This document shows, one piece after another, positions 42,245-54,381 of a DNA stretch of 64,000 nt. Each line of letters begins with the position of its first letter. Positions within the stretch are counted from its first letter, which is position 1. A model generated the notes under the pieces. The model saw only the letters and a list, made by a program, of their open reading frames with translations. It ran no database searches and was not told the origin of the DNA. The DNA is from Amorphochlora amoebiformis (lineage: Eukaryota > Cercozoa > Chlorarachniophyceae): positions 124,001-188,000 of the forward strand of contig BAAHQB010000317.1 of NCBI GenBank assembly GCA_054601695.1, read 5' to 3'. A program made the position numbers and the translations under genes.

Positions 42245-42647
42245 TTATGCTTGCTTAGTGTAATACTTTTTGGTGAGTCGCTTCTTCCTGTTGTTCTTCT
42301 TGGTTTCCTTCTCTTCCCGTTTCCTCCTCTCCATCTCCAGAACCCGAATCTAGTGGCAATGGATGTGTACATATTTTTATGCGCATATACAAACACATAT
42401 ATGTATATATATCCATATATGTATATACATGTATAATATCTTTATATGTGTGTAAATATGATTGGACTTACCTTTTCCTGCTCGAGCTCTCTCTCCAAGA
42501 TGGCGAGGTACCTAAGAATCACCCCGAGAACCCCACAAGGCACCAAAAAGTATCATATCCCATACGGACCCATAGAATAACTTTCGATAGAGGATGTGCA
42601 AATTATGTATGATATATATATATATGTGTGTGTGTATGTATTATATA

Positions 42648-42697
<50 letters not shown>

Positions 42698-43343
42698 GTT
42701 TACATATCTGCGTGTGTCTGTGAATTTTTAATGTGTGTAGCACAAAAGTTATATAGAACCTCTCGCCGTGCACGCGAAACTCGGTATCGAACTCCCGCTC
42801 ATACTGTCCAACGGCCTCGCGGATCTTTTTTTCCGTTTTTGGAACCAGAACCTTGCGCATGCGCCTAGTGGATGAGATTGAAGGTTTCGTAATACACAAA
42901 GGGCGAACGAAAATTAGAGACTGAAAGACAAGTTTTTTTGTTTCGAGATACATGTGACAAATCATACGCGAATCGCTCGTCCTCTTTGCACATCTTGTGG
43001 AAGTTCCTGTGTTTGTAGCGGTCCGGGTCGCTTTCCCACTCTCGCTTACGCACGTCCCAGTCGGCGATCTCCCGCTTCTGCTTCTCCCTATGGTCAACCT
43101 GGATTTGCAAATCAGGGAGCAATTGAATAACTTTGTGAAGTGCCGGATTGTATTCTACCAGATTAAAAATGGGCTTCAGAGTCTCAAGGCGGCCCTGCGC
43201 TGCGGCAAGAAACTGCTCGTGGTCCTCCAGGAGTGCCTCTGTGAAATCATCATTGTAGAACCTGACATACGGTTAATTTTTTTAATGTTTTGTAAGACTG
43301 AATCTCAAGAAACATACACCATACATGAGTACATATATATTTA

Positions 43344-43390
<47 letters not shown>

Positions 43391-44667
43391 TGTAAGATAC
43401 GCATATAATTTTCGTGTACCCAGGGAACATCTCGGCCTTTTCCTTCGGCGAGACCCTCATCGCGTCCCACACCTTGTTAGTAAGCCGAGTTAAACGTTCC
43501 TCCCGTATCCCTCACCCTAACATGCTTACCTCAGTGATTCTCTCCCTCAAACCCACGATGAGAGCTTCCCTTCTCTCCTTTTGAACCTCGCGGAGGCGAG
43601 CAAGCTTTTCATCCACCTGCTTGAGCCCCTCGATTGTCAGGCTGGAACCTGGGCCGGTAATGAACTTCTCCCGATCCTGATGTTATAATCATCGAGAAAC
43701 ATTCATCCGTATATATGAGGTACAATTATAACTGACAGACAATGATCAGATTTACATAAAGGGCTCTACAGGGCGATCACCTCTTCGTGAGTTTTGAGGC
43801 GCTCCCAGATCCGCTCGATCTCAGCCTGGAATATCAACGCATATATTAGATGTTCTGAAGCGAGTCGACTAAATACATGACCGACGCACCATTTTTTCGT
43901 TTCTGATACTCTCTCGGCGCTCTTTCTCTGTTAGTAGCTCCATCTTGGCGTCCTCGAGGGCCTGCATTACAGCAGATGAGCCTCAGTAAGTTTGTTCAAT
44001 TTCAACAGATGCGATCGGACACCTGGATCGACTTTCGCTCTAGTCCGATAGCTCCTGGCTTGTCCGAGAGGATAACATCTGAAAAGGCACATTTCCTCTC
44101 CGACTCTGGGATGGCCATGGTGGTCCAGAACAAGCCAATCTCTGCAACCAGGTTGGCCACTGCTGAGACACGAAGCTGTTTCTCTTCCTCCAGGCGGTCA
44201 GCCTCCCCCCGGAGCTCCTCGATACGAGCCTCAGTGTAAGCCCCACCGATAGACATGAATCTTTGTCCGATGTCCTCGGCGAGAAGGTCTGCGAGAGACT
44301 TGATGTGGCCGAGGTATGCCACGATTTTCTCCTCCCGATCTTTTTTCTTCTCCTCAAGCGTCTCCTTGAACTCCATGACCTCCTTTATCTGCCCTAACAG
44401 GTGACCTTCGTCAAGGTCGTTGAGCAAATCAGGATCTTCGACACCCAGTTCCTTCGCAACGCGATCGGTGCCTGCTTGAAGCGATCTCAGCTCGCGTTCA
44501 AGATTATCCCGTCGTTCTTTCGTCGGCGCTATCGTTTTCTGGAATTCCTCTTCGACTCCATGTCGAAGTTCGTTCAGTCTTTTGCAGCATTCAGCTTCCC
44601 CCATGCCGATCTCACTCCAGATGCGCAGCAGATGCTCGATGAACTCGCTCGGCTCCTTTACCTCCAT
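42245..44667 (-). CDS. PRC1: PRC1/Ase1/MAP65 antiparallel-microtubule bundler, nine exons
   Basis: This family crosslinks antiparallel microtubules at the spindle midzone and is needed for cytokinesis. ATG at 44667; exons 44023-44667, 43890-43961, 43781-43825, 43530-43676, 43420-43472, 42968-43261, 42760-42864, 42472-42511, 42245-42349; all phases agree; about 501 residues. It is almost all helical coiled coil. Family-like stretches are AEIERIWERLKTHEE, EGLKQVDEKLARLREVQKER, VWDAMRVSPKEKAEMFPG and, in the spectrin-like microtubule-binding part, VIQLLPDL with WDVRKREWESDPDRYKHRNF. The tail is basic (NNRKKRLTKKYYTKQA). Introns are short except two with (TA)n. It is transcribed away from TPX2. 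Confidence 0.88.
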
Positions 44668-44826
44668 GGCGGCTAAACGGATATGTACACCGATTTTATA
44701 ATGAATGGGGAATCCCGGGAAATGAAATTGAATCCCTTATAATCCCGAGAATCCCCGGGATTTAAAAAAAGAAAACTGCGCTTCTCCTGACAAAACACTT
44801 CAACCGCCAACAGCTATCCGTTTGAG
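44668..44826. promoter_or_regulatory. Bidirectional promoter region between PRC1 and TPX2
   Basis: Only 159 bp separates the two start codons. The stretch has two related GC palindromes in AT-rich context, AATCCCGGGAAATG and AATCCCCGGGATTT, plus AATCCCGAGAATCC between them. CGGGAAA resembles an E2F half-site. A TTTATAATG box faces PRC1 and TTTAAAAAAAG faces TPX2. Function is inferred from position only. Confidence 0.6.
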
Positions 44827-45823
44827 ATGCAGCAGCCCGCCGACACAGGTGGAGAAGCACCCCTACTCAATCCAGGAAAAAGACGTAAAAATGATACTCT
44901 TGCAGCTATCGGGGATCCCTACGCGGATATTGACTGCCCAAAATGGGTGGATCTCGAGAACCATGACAATCTCAACAGCACGCAGGAAATCGACAAGTAC
45001 TGGGGTGAGAAGAACTTTTCATTGTCTGATTGGTCTATAATCGGTACCACATCTATAGATTTGAAGAACTCTTCGACCCTCAAGCTGGATGCTTCCTTTG
45101 AGAAGATGAGAATCAGCGACGTCGCGGGCCAGGAGAATGTTGAATCCAACTCTAATCGAGCGCCAAGGGTTTCCCTCAAACTCACCAAGAAGCCTTCCAT
45201 CCCTGTTTCCCAAGGAAAAAACAACACTGAAACTCTCAAGGCGAAACACAGTGAATTGGATGACTCTACAATTAAGCTTACTAAGAAGAACAGTAAGATG
45301 CAAGATCCAAGCGTTTTTGACCAACCGATTCAGCTGATTGAGCCGGAGGGGCCTGCCACCGTCGAGCCCAAGCGCGAAATTCTCAAGGATATCAAGCCAG
45401 CCTCCAAGTCCACCAGAAGGAAGAAGAAGAAACCCTCCTCTAACCTGAGCGTGTTCGAGCGGCTGTTTGCCCAAAAGAAGAAAGGTACCCCTCCAAGCCA
45501 CATCTCAATAGTAACCTCATATTGCACACGATGCATCTTCATTCAGGAGTCAGCAGTACTCCCAGGTCGCGTCGAACTAAAAAGATGTACAGCAAGTCCG
45601 CCCGTAAACCCTACAAGGCCAGCACTTTGCCCAAAAAGTCTTCTAAGACCAAGAAGGTGGCGGGGATAGAAAGAATTAGCCAGACCCTCGGCCCAGTTTT
45701 ACCTTGCTATCATATCCTGACTTCTTAGATATTATGAAAATGTACATATTTACGTACATTTTTGAAAAATACCATGTATACCCGCTTGTAAATACATATT
45801 TATACATAGCCTATATTTATATC

Positions 45824-45873
<50 letters not shown>

Positions 45874-46347
45874 TATATAAATATATGTATAACTTTTTGT
45901 ATGTATATATTTAGAAGCCAGGTCATGTCAGATCATTGACTCTCACAAAGGCCAAAACCCCCAACATAACCAAGAGGTACGAATCATCTCTCGAATCGAT
46001 TTTTAGCCTTGATGTTGCATAAAAACCACAGCCGCCCAAGGAGGATTATCAAAGGCACCCTCGAGAAAGAAATGGATGAAATTAAGAAACTGCACCAGGA
46101 GGCTGAGAAGCGGAGGAAGCTCAACGCAAAGCAGCTGCATAAGATCTTCGTGCCGAAGTCCCAATACACCCAACGATCGACTAAGGCTCTTACTGAACCT
46201 GAAGAATTCACCTTTGTCACCTCTGCGCGCTTGGGCTACAAAACATCAAAGGAAGCTTCCATCAAGAAGGTGAGAATAATTTTGTATACACATAATTCGT
46301 ATGTAGTGTTACCAGGATATGACGCTTTATCACCCAACCTATACATC

Positions 46348-46379
<32 letters not shown>

Positions 46380-47182
46380 TGTATATGTATATGTATATAA
46401 ACCCGAAGTAAGTTTAAAGACTATATGCACGCTCTCACGAGTGTGTATATATATACACCATACACACACACACACACACATATATATATAATATATATAT
46501 ATATACATATGGATGTTACAAATGTCTAAGCTCGATCTCTCTGACACCAGCGCAAACCTCGAGCGTCGATGATGAAGGTTAACGGACTCACAAACCCGAT
46601 CTCGTTTAATCTTGAGACCAACCGACGCTCAAAGATTTCAGTCAGCTCCCAGAAGAAGGCATCACCGTATGTTCCTCTTCAGGCGAAAGTTAACAACTTC
46701 TTCAAGAAGGCTACTGTACAAAAATAATACACCAAACATTCATCCAGAGTTAATCCAATATCTTGGCAGGAACGTAAGGGCGAGAAGAAAACGACCTACA
46801 CGGGGGGAATTACCTGCCCAAATCCTCCCCGCCTTTCAACTCTGAGCCGTGGAAGGAAGCAATCGTGAGTGTTGCCCTCGTTTTCGAACTATAAACCGTG
46901 AATTGATACAAACAATATCACAGAGTTGTTTTATCTCAAGAAGAGAAAGAACTTCTTGAGATGAAAAGTTTTGAAAAGTTCAAGGCACGGCCTATCAACC
47001 CTAAGGTTTGTGCAATCCTCACCCGGTAAAATCCCTTTATGATAGACTTTCGTTTAGATCTTCACGAGCGGCGGCGAGTTTGGAGTCCCTCGCGTTGAGA
47101 AGAAGAAGCCAACCAAATTTTCGGTATTTTGCAGTGAATAGTTTTTTAATAGTTATATACACATAAATATGAGTTATATATC

Positions 47183-47257
<75 letters not shown>

Positions 47258-48061
47258 GTATATACTATTATTTGTCAACTGAATCCCTTCCCCGCCAAAA
47301 AAGCACAGTGCTGCACCTTTCTGATACTTGCTCTTTGATTAGGAGTTCAAGCTCAGCAGCGCAGCACGGAAGAGCACTGTGAGGAGGAGCATGATTCCCA
47401 CAGAATCTAAGCCAAAGACTTTCAAGGCCAAGCCGTTTAATGCTAAAATGTTCAAGCAAGCGCCTGTGGCTCGTAGGTCGGCATCGAGTTTGACCAAACC
47501 TATCTCCCCAAACCTCAACACCAGCAAGCTCGTTCATAAGTACATCAAGGACCCCGTCAAGCCAACTCACAGGAAGGTATCGGTCTCATTTTGAACATGG
47601 ATATACAACAAATATTTATCGCTCTATCAATAGGAGCGAAAGCCGGTCGTCGTGGGATCGCTAACGGAACCTGTAGGCTTTAATCTCGAGACCGAGAGAC
47701 GCGGCAAGCACTACCAGGAGGAGTTTCAGACCCGCATTAAGATAGAGGAAGCAGAATTGGAGATGAAGATGCACCCGCACGCCAAGAAGATGCCCAAGTT
47801 TAAGACTCCGGTGCGATAATATGTTCGTGAAATAAGGTGTGTTTTAAGCGTTTATACTTTCAGAACCGCCACTCTACCGTTGTTCTCCGTGATCTGACCG
47901 AACCCCAGCCGTTCCATCTCCAGAGTGAAGCACTCTCACGAGAGGCCAGGACTAGATGGGAGGAGAAAGTTGCACATGAGCAGGAAGAGGAGGCACGTCT
48001 CGCCAGCTCATTCAAGGCGAAGCCAATGTACTTACAGACTCTACGTATATATATATATATG

Positions 48062-48116
<55 letters not shown>

Positions 48117-48634
48117 CTCCTGTGTCAACCATTGCTAGCTAATATCGATGTGTTTGCTGTATCCAGTAAATGGAATGACAATTTCTTCCTGTTCGCATCG
48201 AAGAAAGAGCTCACTCGAGCCGAGCCTTTCCATCTTCACACAGAGGTTATCAATCACACATCGTTCCAACCATTTAAGCAATTCATCTGAGATTTTTCTA
48301 GTCCCGCAAAGAGGAAAGTATGGCCAAAAGATTGGAGCTTGCTCGCATGCGCAAGGAGGTTGAGGAACGAAAAATTGCTGAAATAGCTAAACAGAAGGTG
48401 AAAAAGCTCAGATGTGTGAAAGAGTAATAATAACGTAGAGTGATCATCTAGGCTATGGAGGAGGAGGAGGATCGCATCCGACGGGCCCAGAACGTTCACA
48501 AACCCCTCCCCATGCCCGATATGAAGGCTCCGCCCGCCCCTCTCCGCAAGTCCACCAAAACTCTCACTCAGGCGATCTCGCCCGAATTTGCCCTCGCAAA
48601 GCGCTCGCGGTCCAAGACTGAGCTAAATCATTGA
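44827..48634 (+). CDS. TPX2: TPX2 spindle assembly factor, about 14 exons
   Basis: TPX2 activates Aurora A and nucleates microtubules around chromatin. Exons include 44827-45484, 45547-45656, 45915-45976, 46032-46269, 46551 to about 46720, 46924-47005, 47058-47123, 47343-47576, 47634-47810, 47864 to about 48028, 48302-48397 and 48452-48634 (TGA). The N-terminus holds DIDCPKWVDLENHD, like the Aurora-binding start of TPX2. Repeated TPX2 motifs follow: FEKFKARPINPK, FNLETERRGKHYQEEF, PFHLQSEALSREARTRWEEK, and the C-terminal KEVEERKIAEIAKQ with HKPLPMPDMK. Many Lys/Arg runs suit microtubule and importin binding. The frame between about 46680 and 46860 could not be settled. Confidence 0.9.
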
Positions 48635-49963
48635 GGAATGGAGATTTCAATATGGGCTTCACTCAGGTTTCCGTGGGAATACCCCAAGTTCTGGTCTGCA
48701 AATTGTACGTGTAGGAACAGACATATCCAGCCGGCTTTCAAGAGACAACTAGTTCGTGGTGGTCATTGGCTATCTTCATAGTGATAGCAAGTTGTAGATC
48801 GATTTTGTTGCTCGCTTTTGTCCTGCATTTGCGCGCCGCCGGTGCAAACTGTGGTACACAAGAGTTAATTTATTACTGATTGCGAATTAATTCAAAAATG
48901 CTGTGCATATCTTGTAGATATAGATTGATACTAATTATACATGTACCAGCTAGACTAGATCTAGTAGATCTAGTAGATCTAACTTCTACAGTCCAGTTAT
49001 GACTGGTAAGTTCTAGAAGTTAGTAGTCTTGAACTATAGCATAATCTAGATAATATGTGCGTTAATCTAGTTAATAACTAGTCTAGTAGTGCGCATGTAC
49101 TTTTTGTATAATTTAACTAGATAAATCTAGAAATATCCTAGATATCTAGATATCTAGAAATATCGATTATAATATATCTAGTATATCTAGTATCTAGAGT
49201 ATATATATTTATGTACTATATATATATATACTAGATATATATATATATATCTAGAATATCTAGAATATAGTATCATCTAACCACTAGCTAATCTAGTAAT
49301 ATGTATACAATACTCACGACTATGATCTAGATGATACTAGATCTAGTAGATGTTTTTACTATGTTATATGATTATTCTAGTTATTATCTAGATTATCTTA
49401 GATTATATTACTAGTATTAATACGATACGTTATGTACACGTTCTAGACGTTATATCTAATTGCAATATATATATATGTATGTATATATATGTATATATAT
49501 ATGTGTATATATATATATATGTATATGTATATGTTACATCTAGACATATATGTGTCCTGTCTAGCATCTAGAGCATGTGTGTAAATCTAGTATCTGGACT
49601 GGATTCTGGAGTATCCGGTATCTGAGTATATCCTAAATGTCAATCATGATAATTATATATTTTTCTGGTATATTTCTAGATATTTGGATAATATTGTATC
49701 ATACTCTGTCTAGATAGCATATACTAGCTGATAATAATTATGTAGATGATACTAGCTGTACATGTATGTAATCTAGGTAATATGCATATAAAAACATAGA
49801 TCAATAATCATTTAGAGGCTCGAAATCGATGTCTAGATAACTTTCAAGTACATAATCACCTAGGCAGCGACTGGTACCCTCGTTCTCTCATCCGTATTGA
49901 CAGACCATTTTTTACTCTTACTAGCTTCGAGTAAATACTACTCCACAGTGTATAATGGCTGAA
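48635..49963. other. Intergenic region with a long CTAG-rich island
   Basis: After the TPX2 stop come about 250 bp of unique sequence, then from about 48940 to 49830 a CTAG-rich, AT-rich stretch (AGATCTAGTAGATCTAG, TCTAGATATCTAG). No coding frame is seen. The last 100 bp up to the copia insertion are unique sequence. Confidence 0.7.
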
Positions 49964-49968
49964 AGATG
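49964..49968 (+). other. Target-site duplication AGATG (left)
   Basis: AGATG lies directly before the left LTR and again directly after the right LTR at 55165-55169. Five bases is the normal size for Ty1/copia insertions. Confidence 0.9.
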
Positions 49969-50145
49969 TGTCAGTGAGGGATGAATGTGAAGACAGAATG
50001 ACGAGACCGCCGACAAATTAGGTTTTACCGAATTAGTCATATGAGCGGAAGAACAGCTCATTAGTTTAAGTTACCGCTCACGCATCGGCAAGTTACTACG
50101 TAATCATAGACAGATCTCATCTGCATCACCGCCCACTACGTAATA
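49969..50145 (+). repeat. Left LTR of copia element
   Basis: 177 bp, starting TGTCAGTGAGGG and ending CACTACGTAATA. It matches the right LTR base for base as far as I can read. The ends TG...TA deviate from the usual TG...CA. It is short for a copia LTR. Confidence 0.93.
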
Positions 50146-50149
50146 GGTA

Positions 50150-50326
50150 ATGAGCACTCCCGCTTCCGCCGCAAGCGAACCAACCGCTGCTACCCATGCC
50201 GTCATGACCCGCTCTGGTCGTGTGGTCACGGGTACGCAAGCCGAGACTAGGGCGACAGCGGAGGAGAAGAAACAAAGAGGAAACCCTCCGTCTGCTGAAA
50301 GCAAGATGGCCCAACACCAAGATTAA
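50150..50326 (+). CDS. 58-codon leader frame of the copia element
   Basis: An ATG five bases after the left LTR opens a 58-residue Ala/Thr/Ser-rich frame (MSTPASAASEPTAAT at its start) that ends in TAA at 50324-50326. It is in the same frame as the pol frame, from which it is split by this TAA and a TGA at 50354-50356. It may be the start of Gag with stops, or a separate leader peptide. No Gag capsid motif is visible. Confidence 0.5.
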   Translation: MSTPASAASEPTAATHAVMTRSGRVVTGTQAETRATAEEKKQRGNPPSAESKMAQHQD

Positions 50327-50356
50327 TGTCCACGAGGACGGACACGTGTCATCTGA

Positions 50357-53300
50357 CAATGGCTCGGTGTCGTGGACGACTTGAGGACTCAAGTCTACCA
50401 AGTCAAGAAAGATGCCAAAGAACGAATGGCAAAAGGGATCGATTCGATCAGGAATGATCCGGAACCCGGCAGTAACTTCTTTAACAGTTACCAAGGCCGA
50501 GGCCGAGGTCGTAGCCGCTCGCGTGGGCGAGGCTATGGACGCCGGGGGCGTGGACGCCACCCGAGATACCAATGGTGGTATGGAACAAAGAGAAGCGGCT
50601 CTAATCAGCCAGAAAGGAAGCCCAAGAGGCCCAGACAAGCCCAGCGAGGCGAATGTCTTCTCTGTGGTGCTATAGACCATTATATGGCAGCCTGCCCACA
50701 CTCTGCTCGCTTTAAGAAGCTGATTCAGGGTAGTGAAAACTCTAAAGCAATGCTAGCGCAGCACCAGGTTGCCTCAGTGATCTCTTTGGATGAGACAAAT
50801 ACCCCAAAAGGGGGGGCCAAAACGACGAGAATTGTGACTGCCATGCCCAATGTGCCTCTTGATGACAATTTATCTGATATCATAGATGTGTGTCCTTACA
50901 TGGTGGAACCCAATATATATATAGAGCACAATATAGTTGCTGAGGTAGGTCATCCTGATAGAGTAATAGTAGACTCTGGAGCCACCTCTAATTTCACGAA
51001 TAATATCTCTTACGTGCACGAGATGCAACCGCTCAAAAAGAAAATACGAGTAAAAGTAGGCAAACAGGGCCACGCATACATATGCCACCACTATGGATAT
51101 ATGTATTTTGATATGGACCTTGGAGAGGACCGAACATACACCCTGAAAGTGTTAGCCATTTACTCGAAGGACACCACAGGCACATTCCTATCTGTCGCAC
51201 GGATGGATAAGAGAGGAATAAAAATAATAATCCACCAACGTAAAATAACGTTCGAATACGAGCAAGTGCACATAGGTTACGCGGATCTAGCTGGATCGAA
51301 CCTGTACTACCTACGGGGTCAGCCAAAAACCCAAAGCAAAATGTACCAGGGGGTACACAACACTATTCTAATCCGCGAGACTGTGCCACTCGAAATGCTG
51401 AATCATCAGCGACTTTGCCACGTGTCTGCAAGAAAACAACGTCAAACGGCGCAACTGGTCCTGGGGATGAATTGCCCCCAGAGATTCAACTCAAAATTGA
51501 GATGCATGACATGCGAAGTGGCGAATTGCACGAGAATCCCGGTGAGAGGACCCGAAAGAGCCCCTCTGGTCCCAGTAGGGAAGATGGGGACCAAAACCAT
51601 ATATATATATACCTACCACCGATTGAACAGCGACCAAAAGACGCTGCCGGAATCCATAAGGGGATACCATGGATTTGTGGTCTTGGTTCACCATGGATCC
51701 CGAGCTTTATTTTTGCGCCTAATTAAAAACAAAAGGGAAACGCTTAATACCGTTAAGACGGTTATAGCCACTCTTAAGACTCAATTTGGCGTTTCAATAA
51801 ATGAATTCCGAGCCGATGGGGAAGGGACCTACGTATCCCGAGGGATGCAGGATCACCTCAGGGACCAAGGAATACGATGGAACCCCTCGACACCGTATAG
51901 GCCGGAGCAAAACGGAGTGAGTGAGAGAATAATCCAGACGATTATGCGTATGACTCGCGCAATTCTGCATCACGCATCACTCACATACGGATATTGGTGC
52001 TATGCCGCACAGGTCGCGGCCCACACCTACAATAGACTGAAACATAGCACGCTCGCAACTGCTGTGCCATGGGAAGTTTTGACCAATTACAAACCCAATA
52101 TATCTTATTTTCGTGTATTTGGGTGCATCTGTCTGGTACATATACCAAAAGAACAGCGCCAGGAGGAGACTAAACTCATGAAAAGGCCTTCGAGCCTATA
52201 TGATCGTGGTAGATACATGAGATTCGTGGGATACACGAACCAGCCTGGCCAATATATATTGCGTGACAAAAGAGGAAAACAGTACAGACGAATGGTCAAC
52301 GTGTGGTACGAGAAAATGTTCAAATTTCCACAAGAACAAATTGAGGAAAGGAATGATGAAATCAAAAATAACTCAGATGAGCAGCGTGCACAGCAGGAAG
52401 CACATGAGAGCTCACAGCCTAGGCGATCAGCCCGAGAGGCTAGAGGAGTTAGAGCACCACTATATGGACTCGATGACTACATTTTCGAACTTTCCCACCA
52501 CTTAAACGCGAGCGTGGCTGATATCAAGTTCGTCCCTCCGAAGGATGACCTATATATATATATGAATAAACAACCCACGGTGCAACAATTGGAGGACATT
52601 CCTCTCAGTTATTATGACGCAATAAATTGCAAGGAAAAGAGTGAATGGAAAAAGGCAATTCAGAGTGAATATGACAGCCTGGTTGAGAACAACACATGGA
52701 CGCTAATGTCCTGCCCAAAAGGGGTACGACCATTAACCACAAAGCATGTGTATACGAAAAAGCTCAAACCTGATAATACCATAAGGTATAAAATGAGACT
52801 TGTTGCGAGAGGCTTCAACCAACAAGAAGGAAAAGAATACTTTTTCACCTATGCGCCAACCCTCTCGTTGAATTCCCTTCGCATTATGCTGGCGTTAGCC
52901 ACCGTGTGGAGCCTGAAAGGCGACAACATAGACATAACCACGGCATATCTGTATGCGAAAATAGACGCAGATATATACCTGAAAATACCCAAAGGGTATA
53001 AGCCCACGACACCAAGAGAACGCAGGATCATGATCACACCCGGTGAGAAAGTCCTGAAACTCAATAAATCAATATATGGACTGAAACAGTCAGGCCACTT
53101 GTGGAACAAAACACTCGTGGAATTCATCACATCCCTTGGATTCAAACAGTCAGTGATTGACCCGGGCGTATTCACAGTCACCAGATATGGTAGAAAAATG
53201 ATCCTGGGAGTGTTCGTGGATGATATACCCATATTTTACGCCGCGAAAAATGACTTGGAGTGGATTCTCCGAAACATAGGGAGCAGATTCAAATTCAAAA

Positions 53301-54145
53301 ATCTAGGACCCCTACATCATTGTCTCGGACTGGAAATTACCACTAATCCAAACGGCGAATTTGGGCTATCCCAAACCAGATATATACAGAGGTTGAGGGA
53401 GAAATACGCCCCAAACACACGAAAAGTACGCACCCCTATGGCCACGGCGTTCGACCCATTTCTGGATTCCGAAAGGGTCGGTAGTACCCGGTACAGACAG
53501 AAAATTGGCGCGCTAATTTATTTATCGGTCGGAACTAGACCGGATATTTCTTACGCCATCGGAACCCTGGCCAGATTTTCCGCGGAACCCAAGCAAACCC
53601 ACATGGATGCATTGGACAGATTGATACATTACGTGGTAAATACGTCCACTGTGCGGATACAGTACAGGAGGACGGATACAATGCCCGAGGCATATGTGGA
53701 TGCCAGTTTTGCCCAATGTAAGGAAACAGGAAAATCCGTCTCTGGTCACGTTGTCAACTTGGCTGATGGCCCGGTAGTTTGGTCCAGCCACAGACAAAAA
53801 GTTGTCGCAAATTCCACCACAGAATCGGAATATATAGCATGTTCGGAATGCGTGAGGGACGTGATTTATGTCAGAGAATTACTAACCGAATTTGGTGTAA
53901 ATCTTGACAGACCAGTGAACATTAACGAAGACAATCAACCAGCAATTGCAATTGCGACCAAGGAAGGTCTATCAAAGAAAAGCCGCTCGATACGAGTTTC
54001 ATACCACAACGTTCGGTATTCGATACGAGCAAAGGAGGTAAGGCTGATAAAGGTCGCCAGTGAGGATAACGTCGCTGACATACTTACCAAACCTTTGGCT
54101 AACCATCCACATAAAAGACTATTCGTTAAAATGTTCCAAACCTGA
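50357..54145 (+). CDS. pol: Copia Gag-Pol frame (zinc knuckle, PR, IN, RT, RNase H)
   Basis: The frame is open from 50357 to the TGA at 54143-54145. The first in-frame ATG is at the codon of AKERMAKG, and GTG at 50372 has no special support. Counted from 50372 (1257 codons): Arg/Gly-rich stretch 41-64; CCHC knuckle C95-C98-H103-C108; protease DSGA at about 201; integrase zinc-binding H345...C377; catalytic triad likely D421, D482 and E518; RT about 760-1000 with the box FVDD; RNase H about 1105-1165 with VDAS and TTESEY. No frameshift or internal stop is seen. Gag upstream of the knuckle is much shorter than usual. Two (TA)n runs lie in frame, at about 51598 and 52551. Confidence 0.93.
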   Translation, partial: QWLGVVDDLRTQVYQVKKDAKERMAKGIDSIRNDPEPGSNFFNSYQGRGRGRSRSRGRGYGRRGRGRHPRYQWWYGTKRSGSNQPERKPKRPRQAQRGECLLCGAIDHYMAACPHSARFKKLIQGSENSKAMLAQHQVASVISLDETNTPKGGAKTTRIVTAMPNVPLDDNLSDIIDVCPYMVEPNIYIEHNIVAEVGHPDRVIVDSGATSNFTNNISYVHEMQPLKKKIRVKVGKQGHAYICHHYGYMYFDMDLGEDRTYTLKVLAIYSKDTTGTFLSVARMDKRGIKIIIHQRKITFEYEQVHIGYADLAGSNLYYLRGQPKTQSKMYQGVHNTILIRETVPLEMLNHQRLCHVSARKQRQTAQLVLGMNCPQRFNSKLRCMTCEVANCTRIPVRGPERAPLVPVGKMGTKTIYIYTYHRLNSDQKTLPESIRGYHGFVVLVHHGSRALFLRLIKNKRETLNTVKTVIATLKTQFGVSINEFRADGEGTYVSRGMQDHLRDQGIRWNPSTPYRPEQNGVSERIIQTIMRMTRAILHHASLTYGYWCYAAQVAAHTYNRLKHSTLATAVPWEVLTNYKPNISYFRVFGCICLVHIPKEQRQEETKLMKRPSSLYDRGRYMRFVGYTNQPGQYILRDKRGKQYRRMVNVWYEKMFKFPQEQIEERNDEIKNNSDEQRAQQEAHESSQPRRSAREARGVRAPLYGLDDYIFELSHHLNASVADIKFVPPKDDLYIYMNKQPTVQQLEDIPLSYYDAINCKEKSEWKKAIQSEYDSLVENNTWTLMSCPKGVRPLTTKHVYTKKLKPDNTIRYKMRLVARGFNQQEGKEYFFTYAPTLSLNSLRIMLALATVWSLKGDNIDITTAYLYAKIDADIYLKIPKGYKPTTPRERRIMITPGEKVLKLNKSIYGLKQSGHLWNKTLVEFITSLGFKQSVIDPGVFTVTRYGRKMILGVFVDDIPIFYAAKNDLEWILRNIGSRFKFKNLGPLHHCLGLEITTNPNGEFGLSQTRYIQRLREKYAPNTRKVRTPMATAFDPFLDSERVGSTRYRQKIGALIYLSVGTRPDISYAIGTLARFSAEPKQTHMDALDRLIHYVVNTSTVRIQYRRTDTMPEAYVDASFAQCKETGKSVSGHVVNLADGPVVWSSHRQKVVANSTTESEYIACSECVRDVIYVRELLTEFGVNLDRPVNINEDNQPAIAIATKEGLSKKSRSIRVSYHNVRYSIRAKEVRLIKVASEDNVADILTKPLANHPHKRLFVKMFQT

Positions 54146-54381
54146 GTGAATGTGGGAGGCAGAAAGGACTGGTGAACATTCCACCTAGTGAGCGTTGGTG
54201 CCTGTTGGACCATTATCGAGGCTTGATCACCCGTCGAGGTGGGGCAACACACCTGTCATAGCTCTGCCGGAACGCGAAGCCAGACCATTCTACCAAGGGT
54301 GAAAACATAAAGATACACATATTTACATATGTATATGTATATATGTGGACAATAAACATTCCGAGGAGTACATATACCTTT

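Noticed and set aside
46673-46690. 16-bp intron in TPX2 (GTATGTTCCTCTTCAG)
   Set aside because: Too short for known spliceosomal introns; read-through gives a plausible frame, though this part of TPX2 remains unresolved.
51680-51720. Loss of the first integrase catalytic Asp (VHHGSR in place of V/IDDYSR)
   Set aside because: The catalytic Asp of this family lies earlier, in the H-x-D-x-x-G-P region, and an Asp is present there at about residue 421.
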